Origin: an uncultured Acetatifactor sp.
GTDB taxonomy: Bacteria > Bacillota > Clostridia > Lachnospirales > Lachnospiraceae
Direction of reading: 5' to 3'
NCBI GenBank assembly: GCA_910578185.1
Contig: CAJTPN010000015.1
Location: 12,422-76,421 of the forward strand
Length of the DNA: 64,000 bases
In this document: positions 33,740-44,800 of the stretch, piece after piece
How the letters are laid out: every line of letters begins with the position of its first letter
Position numbering within the stretch: position 1 is the stretch's first letter
Translations under genes and position numbers: made by a program
The notes under the pieces: model-generated
Seen by the model: only the letters and a program-made list of their open reading frames with translations
Databases searched by the model: none
Told to the model about the DNA's origin: nothing

Positions 33740-35347
33740 TCAATATTCGTTTTGTTCATCAATAAATTTCAGAAATTTTGCGACAAAGTCAGGATCATAC
33801 ATAATACCGCTGAAACGGACCAGCTTTTGCTTTGCGCCTTCTTTGTCCAGATTAGTTCCGGATGGGGTGGGAAGGGTCCAATAGGCATAATTATTGGTGA
33901 TGCGCAGGATTCGGGCTTCCAATGGAATCTGGTATCCCTTCAGGCGCTTGGGGTAGCTGTTGCCGTCCCAGTTCTCATGGGAACAGAGGATAATATCCGC
34001 AAGCTTGTAAAGCTCTTCAAACTGTCGCACCAACTGGTGCCCGTAGATGGCGTGGGCCTGAATCTGTTTCTTTTCTTCGGCGGAACGGTTTTGACCTTTG
34101 ACGATAAAATATTCCGGAAGCTTTGCCATGCCGATATCCTGATAATGGGACGCCAGACGGATATCCTCCGCGTGTTCCTTGGTGAATCCCAGATAAATGG
34201 CAAAGTCATAGGAAACACGATCCGCCAGTTCAACCATATCACGATTTAACAGTTGTCTGCTGTACAATCGCTCCATAATCAGGTCGGGTATATGCAGCGT
34301 CTGTTTGATGATCGCTTTATTCTTGTACATTTCACTGTCTGCCCGGGCGAAACAATCCTGAAGCGTTTCAGCTTCGCTGTCCCATTCGGCTGCACCCATG
34401 GCAAGGGACAGAGGGAAGGCCAGGCTCCTGTCTTCTCCGCAGTAACGTGCCACATGCTTACAGTAATCCTGGGCGGTTGCCAGTTCGGTGTCCGGCAGAA
34501 TAATGCGGAATTCGTCACCGCCGCACCGGGCCACCAGCCAGTCTTTTTTTGCCAGGTTGTACAAAATTTTGGACATGTTTTTCAACATCAAATCACCGGC
34601 GTCATGGCCGAATACATCGTTCATCAATTTCAGAAAATTGGCATCTGCCGAAACCATGCAGATCCGGCGTTCCTGCATGGTGGAATATTTAGAAAAGATT
34701 TCTTCAAATTTTCTATGGTTATAGAGTCCTGTCATGGAATCGGTTTCCGCAAGCTTTTCCAGAAGCTCCTTTTCCTTCTGGTGAACCATTTCCTGATTTT
34801 CCAGGGAATTAATTATGGATTTTAGGTAGAGGTTTTTCTGGCCAAGGGTGGAAATTTGTTCCGCCATCAGAGACAGCATGTTTAAGATGGATTCAAATTG
34901 TTCCCGGGTCTTTACCGGAATCTGATCCAGGTATCGCAGGTATTCTTCTTCGTCTATCTGAAGGGAACGGGCGATTTTTCGATATTCTTCTTCGCTCAAG
35001 GTATCCTCTTCCAGACGGATTTGTCCTACCAGAACGCTTGCCACATGCATTTCTCCGATCATAATGTTGATCCGCGCATCGGTCAATCCGGCGGACTGGC
35101 AATGACAGATATAGGGAGATTGTTCCTGGTGGGTGCATAGAGCAAGATCGGATTCCTCACATCGTGCTTTCCCCACAGGGGAATTTTTTATGTATTGGCA
35201 TAATCTGCAATAGTCATTGTCCTTGGAATAGCGCTCTCCTTGGGCGCCCCGGATGCTGATGCCTACCTGCAGAGTGGTGGACAGGGTCTCTATCAGCTTC
35301 TCTATGGCCTCAATGTCAAATATATCCTGAAATGTGTATGCGTCCAT
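33740..35347 (-). CDS. PocR-GGDEF-degenerate HD-GYP signalling protein
   Basis: A 535-residue soluble protein of three domains. Residues about 1-170 form a PocR-type sensor with Cys clusters (CRLCQYIKN, ARCEESDLALC, YICHCQSAG), likely binding a small ligand or metal. Residues about 195-350 are a GGDEF domain with an intact active-site CGGDEF, so c-di-GMP synthesis is possible; the usual RxxD inhibitory site is AKKD, lacking the Arg. Residues about 365-530 resemble HD-GYP, but HDIGK is replaced by QDIGM and GYP by SYP, so phosphodiesterase activity is probably lost. It is divergent from the giant pectinase gene, with 456 bp between the starts. Confidence 0.85.
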   Translation of the reverse strand: MDAYTFQDIFDIEAIEKLIETLSTTLQVGISIRGAQGERYSKDNDYCRLCQYIKNSPVGKARCEESDLALCTHQEQSPYICHCQSAGLTDARINIMIGEMHVASVLVGQIRLEEDTLSEEEYRKIARSLQIDEEEYLRYLDQIPVKTREQFESILNMLSLMAEQISTLGQKNLYLKSIINSLENQEMVHQKEKELLEKLAETDSMTGLYNHRKFEEIFSKYSTMQERRICMVSADANFLKLMNDVFGHDAGDLMLKNMSKILYNLAKKDWLVARCGGDEFRIILPDTELATAQDYCKHVARYCGEDRSLAFPLSLAMGAAEWDSEAETLQDCFARADSEMYKNKAIIKQTLHIPDLIMERLYSRQLLNRDMVELADRVSYDFAIYLGFTKEHAEDIRLASHYQDIGMAKLPEYFIVKGQNRSAEEKKQIQAHAIYGHQLVRQFEELYKLADIILCSHENWDGNSYPKRLKGYQIPLEARILRITNNYAYWTLPTPSGTNLDKEGAKQKLVRFSGIMYDPDFVAKFLKFIDEQNEY

Positions 35348-35372
35348 AAAAGTTCACCTCTTTCCATATCTA

Positions 35373-35401
35373 ATTTAACACAACTGTGATGTATTTGTCT
35401 A
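35373..35401 (-). promoter_or_regulatory. Promoter of the PocR-GGDEF gene
   Basis: Minus-strand TAGACA (35396-35401), 17-bp spacer, TTAAAT (35373-35378), 25 bases before the start. Confidence 0.5.
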
Positions 35402-35475
35402 TTGTAGTTATGGTATTTTTTGTTTTTTTGTATGATTTTACCAAAGAAATACAGTGGTGATCAGATACCTTTACG

Positions 35476-35487
35476 ATCTGGCCAGAT
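35476..35487. promoter_or_regulatory. 12-bp palindrome in the divergent intergenic region
   Basis: Perfect ATCTGGCCAGAT, embedded in a region with nearby ATATCATATGG. It is roughly 110 bp before the giant gene's promoter and could be an operator for a carbohydrate-responsive regulator not found in this window. Confidence 0.4.
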
Positions 35488-35594
35488 ATCATATGGTGCG
35501 ATGTGATTTTTGCGGCATGGTTCAGTTGTATATGGTCTGCGTTCACTAGGGAAGCAGCTTTGACATTAAAATGTAAAAACCCAAACAGGCAGTA

Positions 35595-35623
35595 TTGACA
35601 TAAAAAGAAAATAAAATTATAAT
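35595..35623 (+). promoter_or_regulatory. Consensus sigma-A promoter of the giant pectinase gene
   Basis: TTGACA (35595-35600), exactly 17 bp of A-rich spacer, TATAAT (35618-35623): a perfect consensus match. The leader to the ATG at 35804 is about 175 nt and A-rich, with a small frame starting at 35680 that I do not support as a gene. Confidence 0.85.
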
Positions 35624-35803
35624 ATAAAAATGGCAAATGTTTGGTAAAAATTAATATTGAAAAGGGGGAATTTGGAAGAATGTATCGCAAAGTGCCATAT
35701 ATTTGCCTGTATTTTGTATTAATTATGTACAACATTGTTTTGCTTTCTTGGAAAATAATGTTGGCGGAGGAAAAAATAAAAGGAGGAAATCGTAAAAAGA
35801 GGT

Positions 35804-38800
35804 ATGAAGAAGAAGTTCAGAGTTCTAAGAAGAAGTGTTTTGTCCCTGGCTCTGTGCTTGAGTCTTGTGATATCGCCTATGGCGGGCACAGGAATCGAGG
35901 CTTTTGCAGAAATGGGGGGAGTGGTTAACCTACAATCAGAAGAAGCGGGGGAATCGTCAAATTCTGACGGAGCCGATGTTTCAACGGAAGGCGACGGGAC
36001 AGGCGGTGATCTTGCGGATGTGCCTGTGGATGAAGATGCGCTGATAAATGAAGATGCGCCATCAGATGATGCAGCGCCTTCAGATGAAACGGCGCCATCA
36101 GATGATGCAGCGCCATCAGATGATGCAGTACCTTCAGATGAAACGGCGCCATCAGGTGATGCAGTACCTTCAGATGAAACGGCGTCATCAGGTGATGCAG
36201 CGCCTTCAGGTGAGTCTGCGTCTGACGCAGATGCGGCCGCGGACGGAGCGGCGCCCATGGAGAATGAGGAAGGGGTTCCGGCGGCGCAGGCAGATGAAAA
36301 CGGCGTAACGGTGTATATTAATGAAACCTTTGATGGTGATGCCTACAATGTAGATGAGACAATTATCCAATCTGGTGCCATGACTGAAACAAAGCCAACA
36401 CCGGTATTAAAAGGGTTGATTAAGTATCATGCGGGCTATGCTGGAAATAGAGCCCCTCAAGGTTTCTTTAAACTGAAAGCAGATGGAAGTAACAAATATC
36501 TGGAAGTTCAGAATGGGGATATGGTATCTGTTGGCAGGGGAGTGTATTTTACTTTTGAATATGCAGAAAATATGACTCCGGAGCTTTCTGCTTTGAAGAC
36601 AACAGGGGAGCTTCTGGAGCTGAACATGAAGTTTACTTCCGGCGCAGGTTATGCAGGATTTGTAGTTGCCAGTGAGTTAGATCCTGAGAAACAAACGGAT
36701 GCTAAGGAACTGGTAACGGTTCCGTCAACGGAAGGGCAGGAGCAAGTTGTCAGGATAATAATAGATGCGGCAAACGGCAAGAAATATATGGTGATTACGG
36801 AGAACGGCAGTCTGGTTTCCTCTTCTTGGGCAGAATGTGATCTGGTATCAGGAAAAGGGATAGCAGGGGCAACATTTTTTTTAAATAATAAGCCTGTACA
36901 GTATTTGAAAATAGATGATATAAACGTGGTTTCCAAGCCTGCGGATGTAGGTTTGTTCACGGTCAACGTATCGGATGGTGCAAATGCGCTGGAAGGTGCC
37001 AAGGTTGTGATTGACGCACTTGAGCAAACCACCGATGCCAGCGGTAATGCTGTTTTTGCACTGCCTTATGGTGATTATACCGTTAAGATATCCAAAGAGG
37101 GTTATCAGACATCGGACGGTCAGACGGAAGCATCTGAAAGTGTTACGTTCAATGCGTCTTCTTCGTCAAAGAGTGTGTCTTTAAGAGTGGCGTCTTATAC
37201 GGCGCAGCCAAAGGAAGTGACAATAGAGGGCGGACAGAGCTTTATCGCGGCATCCAAGGAGGATACGCCTGCGCAGTCAACGGCATTTACCGTCTCTGTT
37301 AAGGATCAGATGGGTTTGACAATGGCAGGCGGGGATTACCAGCTCACATGGAATGTTCTGCCGCAGGGAAAGACCGAGGCAGATCCGAATGTCACAATCG
37401 ATGGCAACGGCCAGGTTTTTGTGACAAAGGATTTCCATACAAATGATAAAGCGGCTGCATTTGAAGTTACGGCAACTGCAACTGCCAATGGGGAGAGTGC
37501 GGTCGGAAAAGCGACTATTGTAGTTGCGAACGGCAATGTAATCTATTACAAGTCTTTAGATGTCGTTATGGCAGGAGCAGACAGAGGAGCTGCAATAGCA
37601 TTAGACAACGGTATTTCTCTTCCGGATATGGCCAATATTGTATTGGATGTGGAATATAAAGTAGCGCCTAAGACGCAGCTTACAGTGGCGCTTTTGACTG
37701 ACGGCGGAAGATTGACAGGCGTTCAATATCAGACGGCGTCAAAGACTGTGAAAGCATGGACAGGATGGACAGGCAATACGGCATTAAATCAGTGGAACGA
37801 TGTGGATTTGTTTAGTAATGGAGAAATAATTGCCGAGAATGTTGATAATTCATCCTTGAAAGTTAACTTTACCATTGATAAAGCGGCACACACGATTACA
37901 GTTGCCAGTGGCGAAAAGACGGTTTCTCTGCCGTATGCTGATACGTTTAAGGTTAATAAGCTGAACAGTATACAGTGGGGTAAGCATGAAAGAGATGGTG
38001 AGTCTGTTATTCACAGCATTCTGATTGAAGAAGTCCTTCCGGCTCCGGAGATCACGGGTGCGGCTGCCATTACCAAGAAATCCGGTCAGACGGTGGAGGA
38101 AACTTACACCGTGACAGGAGCGGAAGGTGAAGCCTTCACATGGGCGGTAAAGGCAAAGGCGGATGGCGGAAGCATTTCCGGCATCACCATAGACAACGGT
38201 AAGCTTTTCGTGGCGGACAGCGCGGCGGCGGGCGAATATATTATCACAGCCACCAGCAGCACCGATTCCACAAGGATTGCTCAATTTACGGTGGAAGTTA
38301 TCGGCGCAACTTCTGTCGATGCCAAGAGTTACCTCGTTTTGGAAGCTACAGGGAATACCACAGAAATTGATCCCAATGCAATTATCTCCAAAGCGACGAG
38401 TTCATTTATCACAGGCTATCAGATTACCCTTGCCGATGCAGACGGAAAGCTGGTAAGCCAGGAAATCGTGAGTTCTCTGCCCACAAGTGTGAATACAACG
38501 GGCGCGTCTAAGGTGGAGATTGCTCCGGTATATGTTACAAATATAGCGAATGTGGCACATGATTTGCTGCACTTGGGAGGAAACGGAAACGAAAGCTGTA
38601 ATATCCAGCTTCCTGAGGCGGGAACCTATGACTTTAAGGTGACCAGCAATACCACGATTCGCACGGATGTATATGTAAATGGTCAGATGCTGGTAAACAA
38701 CCTTTTGCAGGAAGGTTCCTGGCTGAATTATATGGCAGTGAAGGACATTGTACTGACAGATAAGGTGGCACAGATCAGAACGGACGATTATGGAAGCGGA

Positions 38801-41800
38801 AATGCAAGCAACCAGAATCTTACGGTTCAGATTGTCAAGTCCCCTGAGGTCGTGGACAGAGTGCGGAAGGTTTATGTGTTGGGTGATTCCCTTGTATGTA
38901 ACTATTACAGTGACGGAACCGGCGACGCTAAAACCGGATGGGGGCAGGTGCTTCAGCATTACCTCACAGGAGCAGAGGTAGTGGATCTTGCAAACAGCGG
39001 CGCTACGGCTAACAGTCTGGAGTCTACCGCGTTTTCACAGATACGGGGCAGCGCCCAGGCGGGAGATATCCTCTTGCTGGAGAGTGCATACAATGACTCA
39101 AATAATACTAAGCCTGGGTATTTTGACAACGGCGGCCTGGATAACTATATGGCAGTGGCTTTGAGGACGATGGTGACGGATGCCAGGGCCAAAGGTGTGG
39201 AAGTTATCCTTGTGTCTCCAAATGCTTCGCTGAAGCCATACAGGAACACGCCAGGCTGGACTACCAGAATGGAGGACTTGGTAGCGGATCTGAACAAAAC
39301 ACCGGGGACGGTGGGGTATATTGATCTTGCCCAGCTGAGTTTTGATTTTCTGAGTGAAACTTATGGTGCCGACGCTGTCGGTGCGACAGAGGCATTGAAG
39401 GCAGATTATGTTGTAAGCGATAATTTGCATACCAAGCGCAATGGCGCCCATAAGTATGCGTCGCTGGTGGCGGGCGCTTTAAAGGAAACGCATTCTGATA
39501 TTGTCAATACGGAATATTGCTATACGTTTACGGATATTGAAGGAAGAACTATTTTCTGTACCGCAGGAGAAATTCCTGCAGATAAGGTGGTTACGCTGAC
39601 CTATGAGATGAACGGTCATGGAAAGCAGTATCCCCAGACAAAGGTTGTGAAGGGTGAAAAATTGAAAGCCCTGGCGCCTACGGAAGCAGGTTATGTTTTT
39701 AAGGGCTGGTATAAGGATGAGGCGTTGACCCAGAAGTGGAATTTTGACGTTGATACTGTGGGCAATGTAGATTTTACGCTCTATGCAAAGTGGGAAGAAC
39801 GAAAGGGCGTACTCTATAAGCAGGATTATGAGGAAGTGGAGAAGGTAGATTCCACCATAGCCACATCTCCGAATGCAGCGGGTAACTTAAAGATTGCAGC
39901 AGATGCGGATCATGGCAAATATCTGTTATTTGACTTTGCAGGTGACACAAAAACAAATAGCCGCAGCGCGGATGTAAATTTTACGGTTGCGGGAATTGAC
40001 CAATATGATTCTTATATTGTGGAGTTCGATGCTACCATAACGCCTGGAGCCAGCCAGGAGTCCAATTTGGCGGTGAAGACCACTGGCTTTACTGCTGCCA
40101 ACAATGAAGTTGCAACAGGCGGATATTTGATCAGCCTGGTCAATAAGGTAAACGAAAAGATTGGGAATGATTATATTGTTAACGGCATTACAGACGCTAT
40201 CGTAACAATTCCGTCAGGCAAGTGGCATCATTATAAGCTGTATGTGGATAAGGTTAAGAAGTTGGTAACGCTTACCATTACCGATGCAAACGGCGCGCCC
40301 CTGAAAGGAGCGGATAAACTGGTGGTTACTTATGAGAGCGGCGGAGATGTTACCGGTATCTTTTGGCGCGCGGGAAGATACAGTGCGGTGGAAGGACTGG
40401 ATAACATTTTGGTTCGCGAGGTAACGGAGGACGATGAGTTTGGGCAACTTCCCGACGATGAGCCTCTGTCCAAAGCGGAGTTTACGCTGCAGCTGAACCG
40501 TGTCATCACCCAGACCAAGGGAGGCGCACCTCAGCATTTCCCCATCACTGTGAAAGCGAGCGGAACCATGGGCGGCGTCATTACCGATAAGGTAAGCGTG
40601 AAATGGTCTATGGGCGGTATGGATAAGGCGGACGGCTATATCTCCCTGACCAAGGCGGAAGGGACTGAGAACGGTACCACCGGCGTCAGCCCGGACGGAG
40701 AGACGGCGTACTTTAATGTAAGGGACGGCGTGGGAAATCTGTTTGGCTATGTACAGGCAGAGGTTACATATAAGGATAAGACCTGTGTGATCAGGACGCC
40801 TGTGGCGGTTCTGGGCGCGGCCGATGCACCTGCTAACAGGCTGGCTCCGCCGGCAGGATATCCCATCAGCATGGATGAACATGGCGACAGTCTGACAGGA
40901 TATCAGGGTACCGCCAACACGGAAAAAGCCGGTGATATTGTACTGAATAACTGGTCCGTCTATGGTTCCAACGGCGCAAGAACGTTAACGCTGGAAGAGG
41001 TGGGCGGAAAGAAAGCGCTGAAATTTGCTTCCAACGGCGGCAGCGGTAGTACTTTGGCCGTATACCCTTGGACAAAGCAGACCGGTCAGTATGTGGTGGA
41101 TATGACCGTGAATTTTACGGCAGCCATGACGTTTGGCGTGTACACAAAGACGCCGAATATCAAAGATCCCGGGCCGGAATGGAATGTTTCCTATAATGCC
41201 GGTCAGTTGACATTTGGCTCGGAGAGCATTGCCGGTATCAACGCAAATGAGTGGTACAGGGTTGTCGTATCGGCAGACCCCAGCATCAATAAGGCTTCTT
41301 TGATGGTATACAGCAGTGCAGGGGCATTATTGGGCAGTATTGAAGATGTGGACATGGGAAGCTCCGAAGCGAAATTCTTTGCTTTCCAAGGCACTTTCCC
41401 CATGTACCTGAACAGTTTTGAGGCTTACAGGCCTTTGGTGGGTTCTCTGACGGTGAATGCTCCGGCGGAGATCTTAAAGGTGCCGGAGGCAGGGGAAGCG
41501 ACGGCTACTCTGGAATTGGCGGCGAGCCTGTTGAGCACCGAGGGTATCAAGATGACCGGCGCCGTAACATGGATGTTGGCAGAGGATTATCCCAATGTGG
41601 AGATCGAATCCACCGAAGCGCAGAAGGCAATCCTGAAAGTGTCAGAAGGTGCTTCCGGTACGGTGACGGTGGTTGCGGTCAAGGACGGCAAACAGGCCGA
41701 GAAAGAGATTCAGCTGACCACCTCCTCCAATGTGGTGTCATTTAAGAAATCCACTTCCTCCATCACGATTCCTTTTACAGGAAGTGAGGCGGTGGTAAAT

Positions 41801-44800
41801 AAATATGAGGCTGTGACCTTAGACAAGGACGGCATCGAGATAAACGGTGGGACGATTACTTATTCCCTGCTTGCAAAAGACGGCGTAACGCCGCTGACAA
41901 CGCTGCCAAAGGGAGTGACCTTTGACACAGGAAACGGCGAACTCACCGTGGCGCCCGGAGCATCTCCGGCAGTATTATATGTGAAGGCTGTCAATGGAGA
42001 GGGATTGTTCTCCAGGGCAAAAGTAAATATTCACGGTCTTTGTTTTGCGTTTGGCTCCGCAGACGTTCCAGAGGGTTTTACACAAGTGACGAAAGATTTG
42101 TATACGGCCCAGCTTGGATACGGTTTCTATCAGACCGATAAACTCACCGTGAATGCGGATAATGTAACAGGAACGGAGGAATTCAGATTTAAGGCAAACG
42201 TTCCCAACGGAAATTATACGGTAAAAGTAGATACAACTGCTGAAAGCATGACTTCCGAAGTGGTTGAGTCGGTTACCACCATCGCAACGGGAATTAGAAA
42301 GTCCGGCGCTGCTTTCAACGTGGCAGTCTGTGACGGCGTTCTGGATCTGACCTTCCCTGCGGGGGCTTCCGTAAAGACACTTGAGATTTCACAGATGGCG
42401 GCTAAGCAGTCGTTGCCAAAGCCCTTTATCTATGCTATTGGCGACTCTACTGCAAAGAATACGGACAGGGGCGCAAAGTCATGGGGCAACTGTGCGGCCG
42501 ACGGATTGGTAAGCGTTCCGGAAGTGTTTGGCGGATTTGCAAATCATGGTATGGCAGGCCGAAATTCCGTGAGTTTCTATAATGACGGAAGAGTTGAGAC
42601 TGTCCTTTTGTCGATTTGTCCCGGCGATTATGTAACCGTAAATATGGGTATCAACAGTGCTACGGGTGAAGCTGCGGCTTATTACACCATGATGAAAGAT
42701 TACTATGTGCAGGGAATTCTTCAGCGCGGAGGTATTCCTGTCATCGTGACGGCGACTCCGGACGGCCCTGTAGACGACCGGGTAGCAGCCAACTATGACG
42801 CTGCAACGGGCAAGTTTACCAACAGTCGTGGTGACGGCGCGAGAAATGATGTTTTGAGGAGGATTGCGTCTGAACTGGACCTGAAGTTGATCGAGCTTGG
42901 CCAGTGGGGACAGGATTGGATGAATACACTGACGGCAGAAGATGTAACGAAGTATAATGCCGCAATGGGTACGAATTTCAAGACAGTTCTGGAGTTGGTG
43001 CAGAGCTGGTATGTGGATCACAACCATTATAAAGAATATCTTGGCGGCCAGATTGCATGGTATATTTTTGGAGAGCTTGCCAAGGCAGAAGGCGGTCAGG
43101 CTCCTGAACGTCCGGGATTACCGGGTCATCCGGTGGCACCCGATCCCGAGGGAGTTAAGATCATCGAGGACTTTGAGACCACTACGGACTGGAATCTGGA
43201 CGGCATGCTGGCAGGAAAGTTCAGTGTGGAATCGGATGGCAAAGGCGGTCATTATCTTCTGGGTAATGGTACGGAAGTGGGGGCAGGAAGCGCTTACGCA
43301 AAGAAAGTATTTGCCGATCTGCCCAATATGGATTCTGCAGAGGTCAGCGTGGACTGGATTGCTTCGACTGCAGAGCTGAAGACACAGGATAAAGCGGCAT
43401 ATTATGCATTGCAGCTCTGGTCCGGCGAGACGGAGCTTGTATCGTTGTATGTTTCCGATTTAAGGGGAAATGCGGCAGCGAAGGTATACTATTCCGCATC
43501 CGGTATCGGTGATAAGAAAGAGACAGGTGTGACGTTTAAGCAGGGTCAGACTTTGGATGTCAGGTTTGTGCTGGATTTCACCGATCACACATTGGATATT
43601 TATCTGGACGGTACAATGGTTGCGGGGGATGTGGAATTTAACGCACTGACAACCAAGGTGGATACTTTTGCCATCGCAACTCTGGACGATACGGTTGGCA
43701 AAAAGAAATATCCCAATTTTGCCATAGACAATTTCAGCCTTGTATATAAGGAGAGCACAGTTGATCAGGATTTCAGTAAGCTGGTGAAATCGGTGAAGCC
43801 CGTGGGAACCAAAGAACATGCCGGTGTTACCGATATGTCCGGATTTGTGCATCCTACAAAGGCGACAGTAGTGCTTGGCAACGATGCTGAGCTGGAAGTG
43901 GATATTGATGCGGCCACATGGAAAGTTGACCGGACCATCGATTTTACGGAACTGGGTACTTATACCTGGACTGCAGATTTGATTCTCCCGAAGGGATACG
44001 GTAATCCCAACAATGTGAAAGCAACTTACACTATGAAGTATATGGCCGGCTTCTTAAAGACGGACATTAATTCTCTTGACGCGCTTCCCGTGGTAACGCT
44101 TACAAAACCGCAGTATGAAGCGGGCTACAGCCATCCCGAGAAAGTGACGGCGAAGCTGGTGGGCGGCACTAAGATGAGTGTTGAAATTGATCAGAGTACC
44201 TGGACATGTGAGCCTGTGTTTAATCCGGCAGTGAGAGGAATCTATGTTTGGACGGCACAGCTTAAGGACAACGGAACCAACCGTAATCCCAGGAACCTGA
44301 AAGTTTCTTATACCATGCATTATCAGGCTGACTGGGTATCTACCCATGATTATGAAGAGGATTTCCTTTTTGGCTATCCGGGCTGGGATGTCTGGGGCAA
44401 GGATATTGATGAGACTTCGGGCGTAGGCGGTTTCTCTTTTGAAATCAAAAAGGACGGGGATAATCCCTATCTGTATGCGACACAGGGAGATAGCGGCAAA
44501 AACAGAGGCTCCAGGTTGAATCTGTCCACGGATGTCGTAAGAGGCGCGGTGATGGAGTTTGACTTTAAGCCGGCGGTGGTAAACGGCGGACATACGGATC
44601 TTCTTTTTGTTGCGCCTGCGTACAAGCAAAATTATCTTTCTTTACTTGTGGGAAGCGATGGGAAAGTCAGCTATCATACGACGGAAGATTTGAACGGTAG
44701 CGGCGGACATCCGACCAACAATACTTTTGACGGCGTGATATCTTCCGGAAGCCCTGTGGCTACCGGTGTGGGCGCTATTGGCAAGTGGATGCATGTAACC

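Noticed and set aside
35680..35928. Short upstream frame beginning MYRKVPYICLYFVL that overlaps the giant gene's start
   Set aside because: It has a hydrophobic N-terminus but only a weak ribosome binding site, and its second half overlaps the giant gene in another frame. A translated leader peptide cannot be excluded, but it is not supported as a gene.
35719..36258. Minus-strand Ser/Asp/Ala-rich frame
   Set aside because: Shadow of the linker repeats of the giant gene; the low-complexity DNA stays open on both strands.
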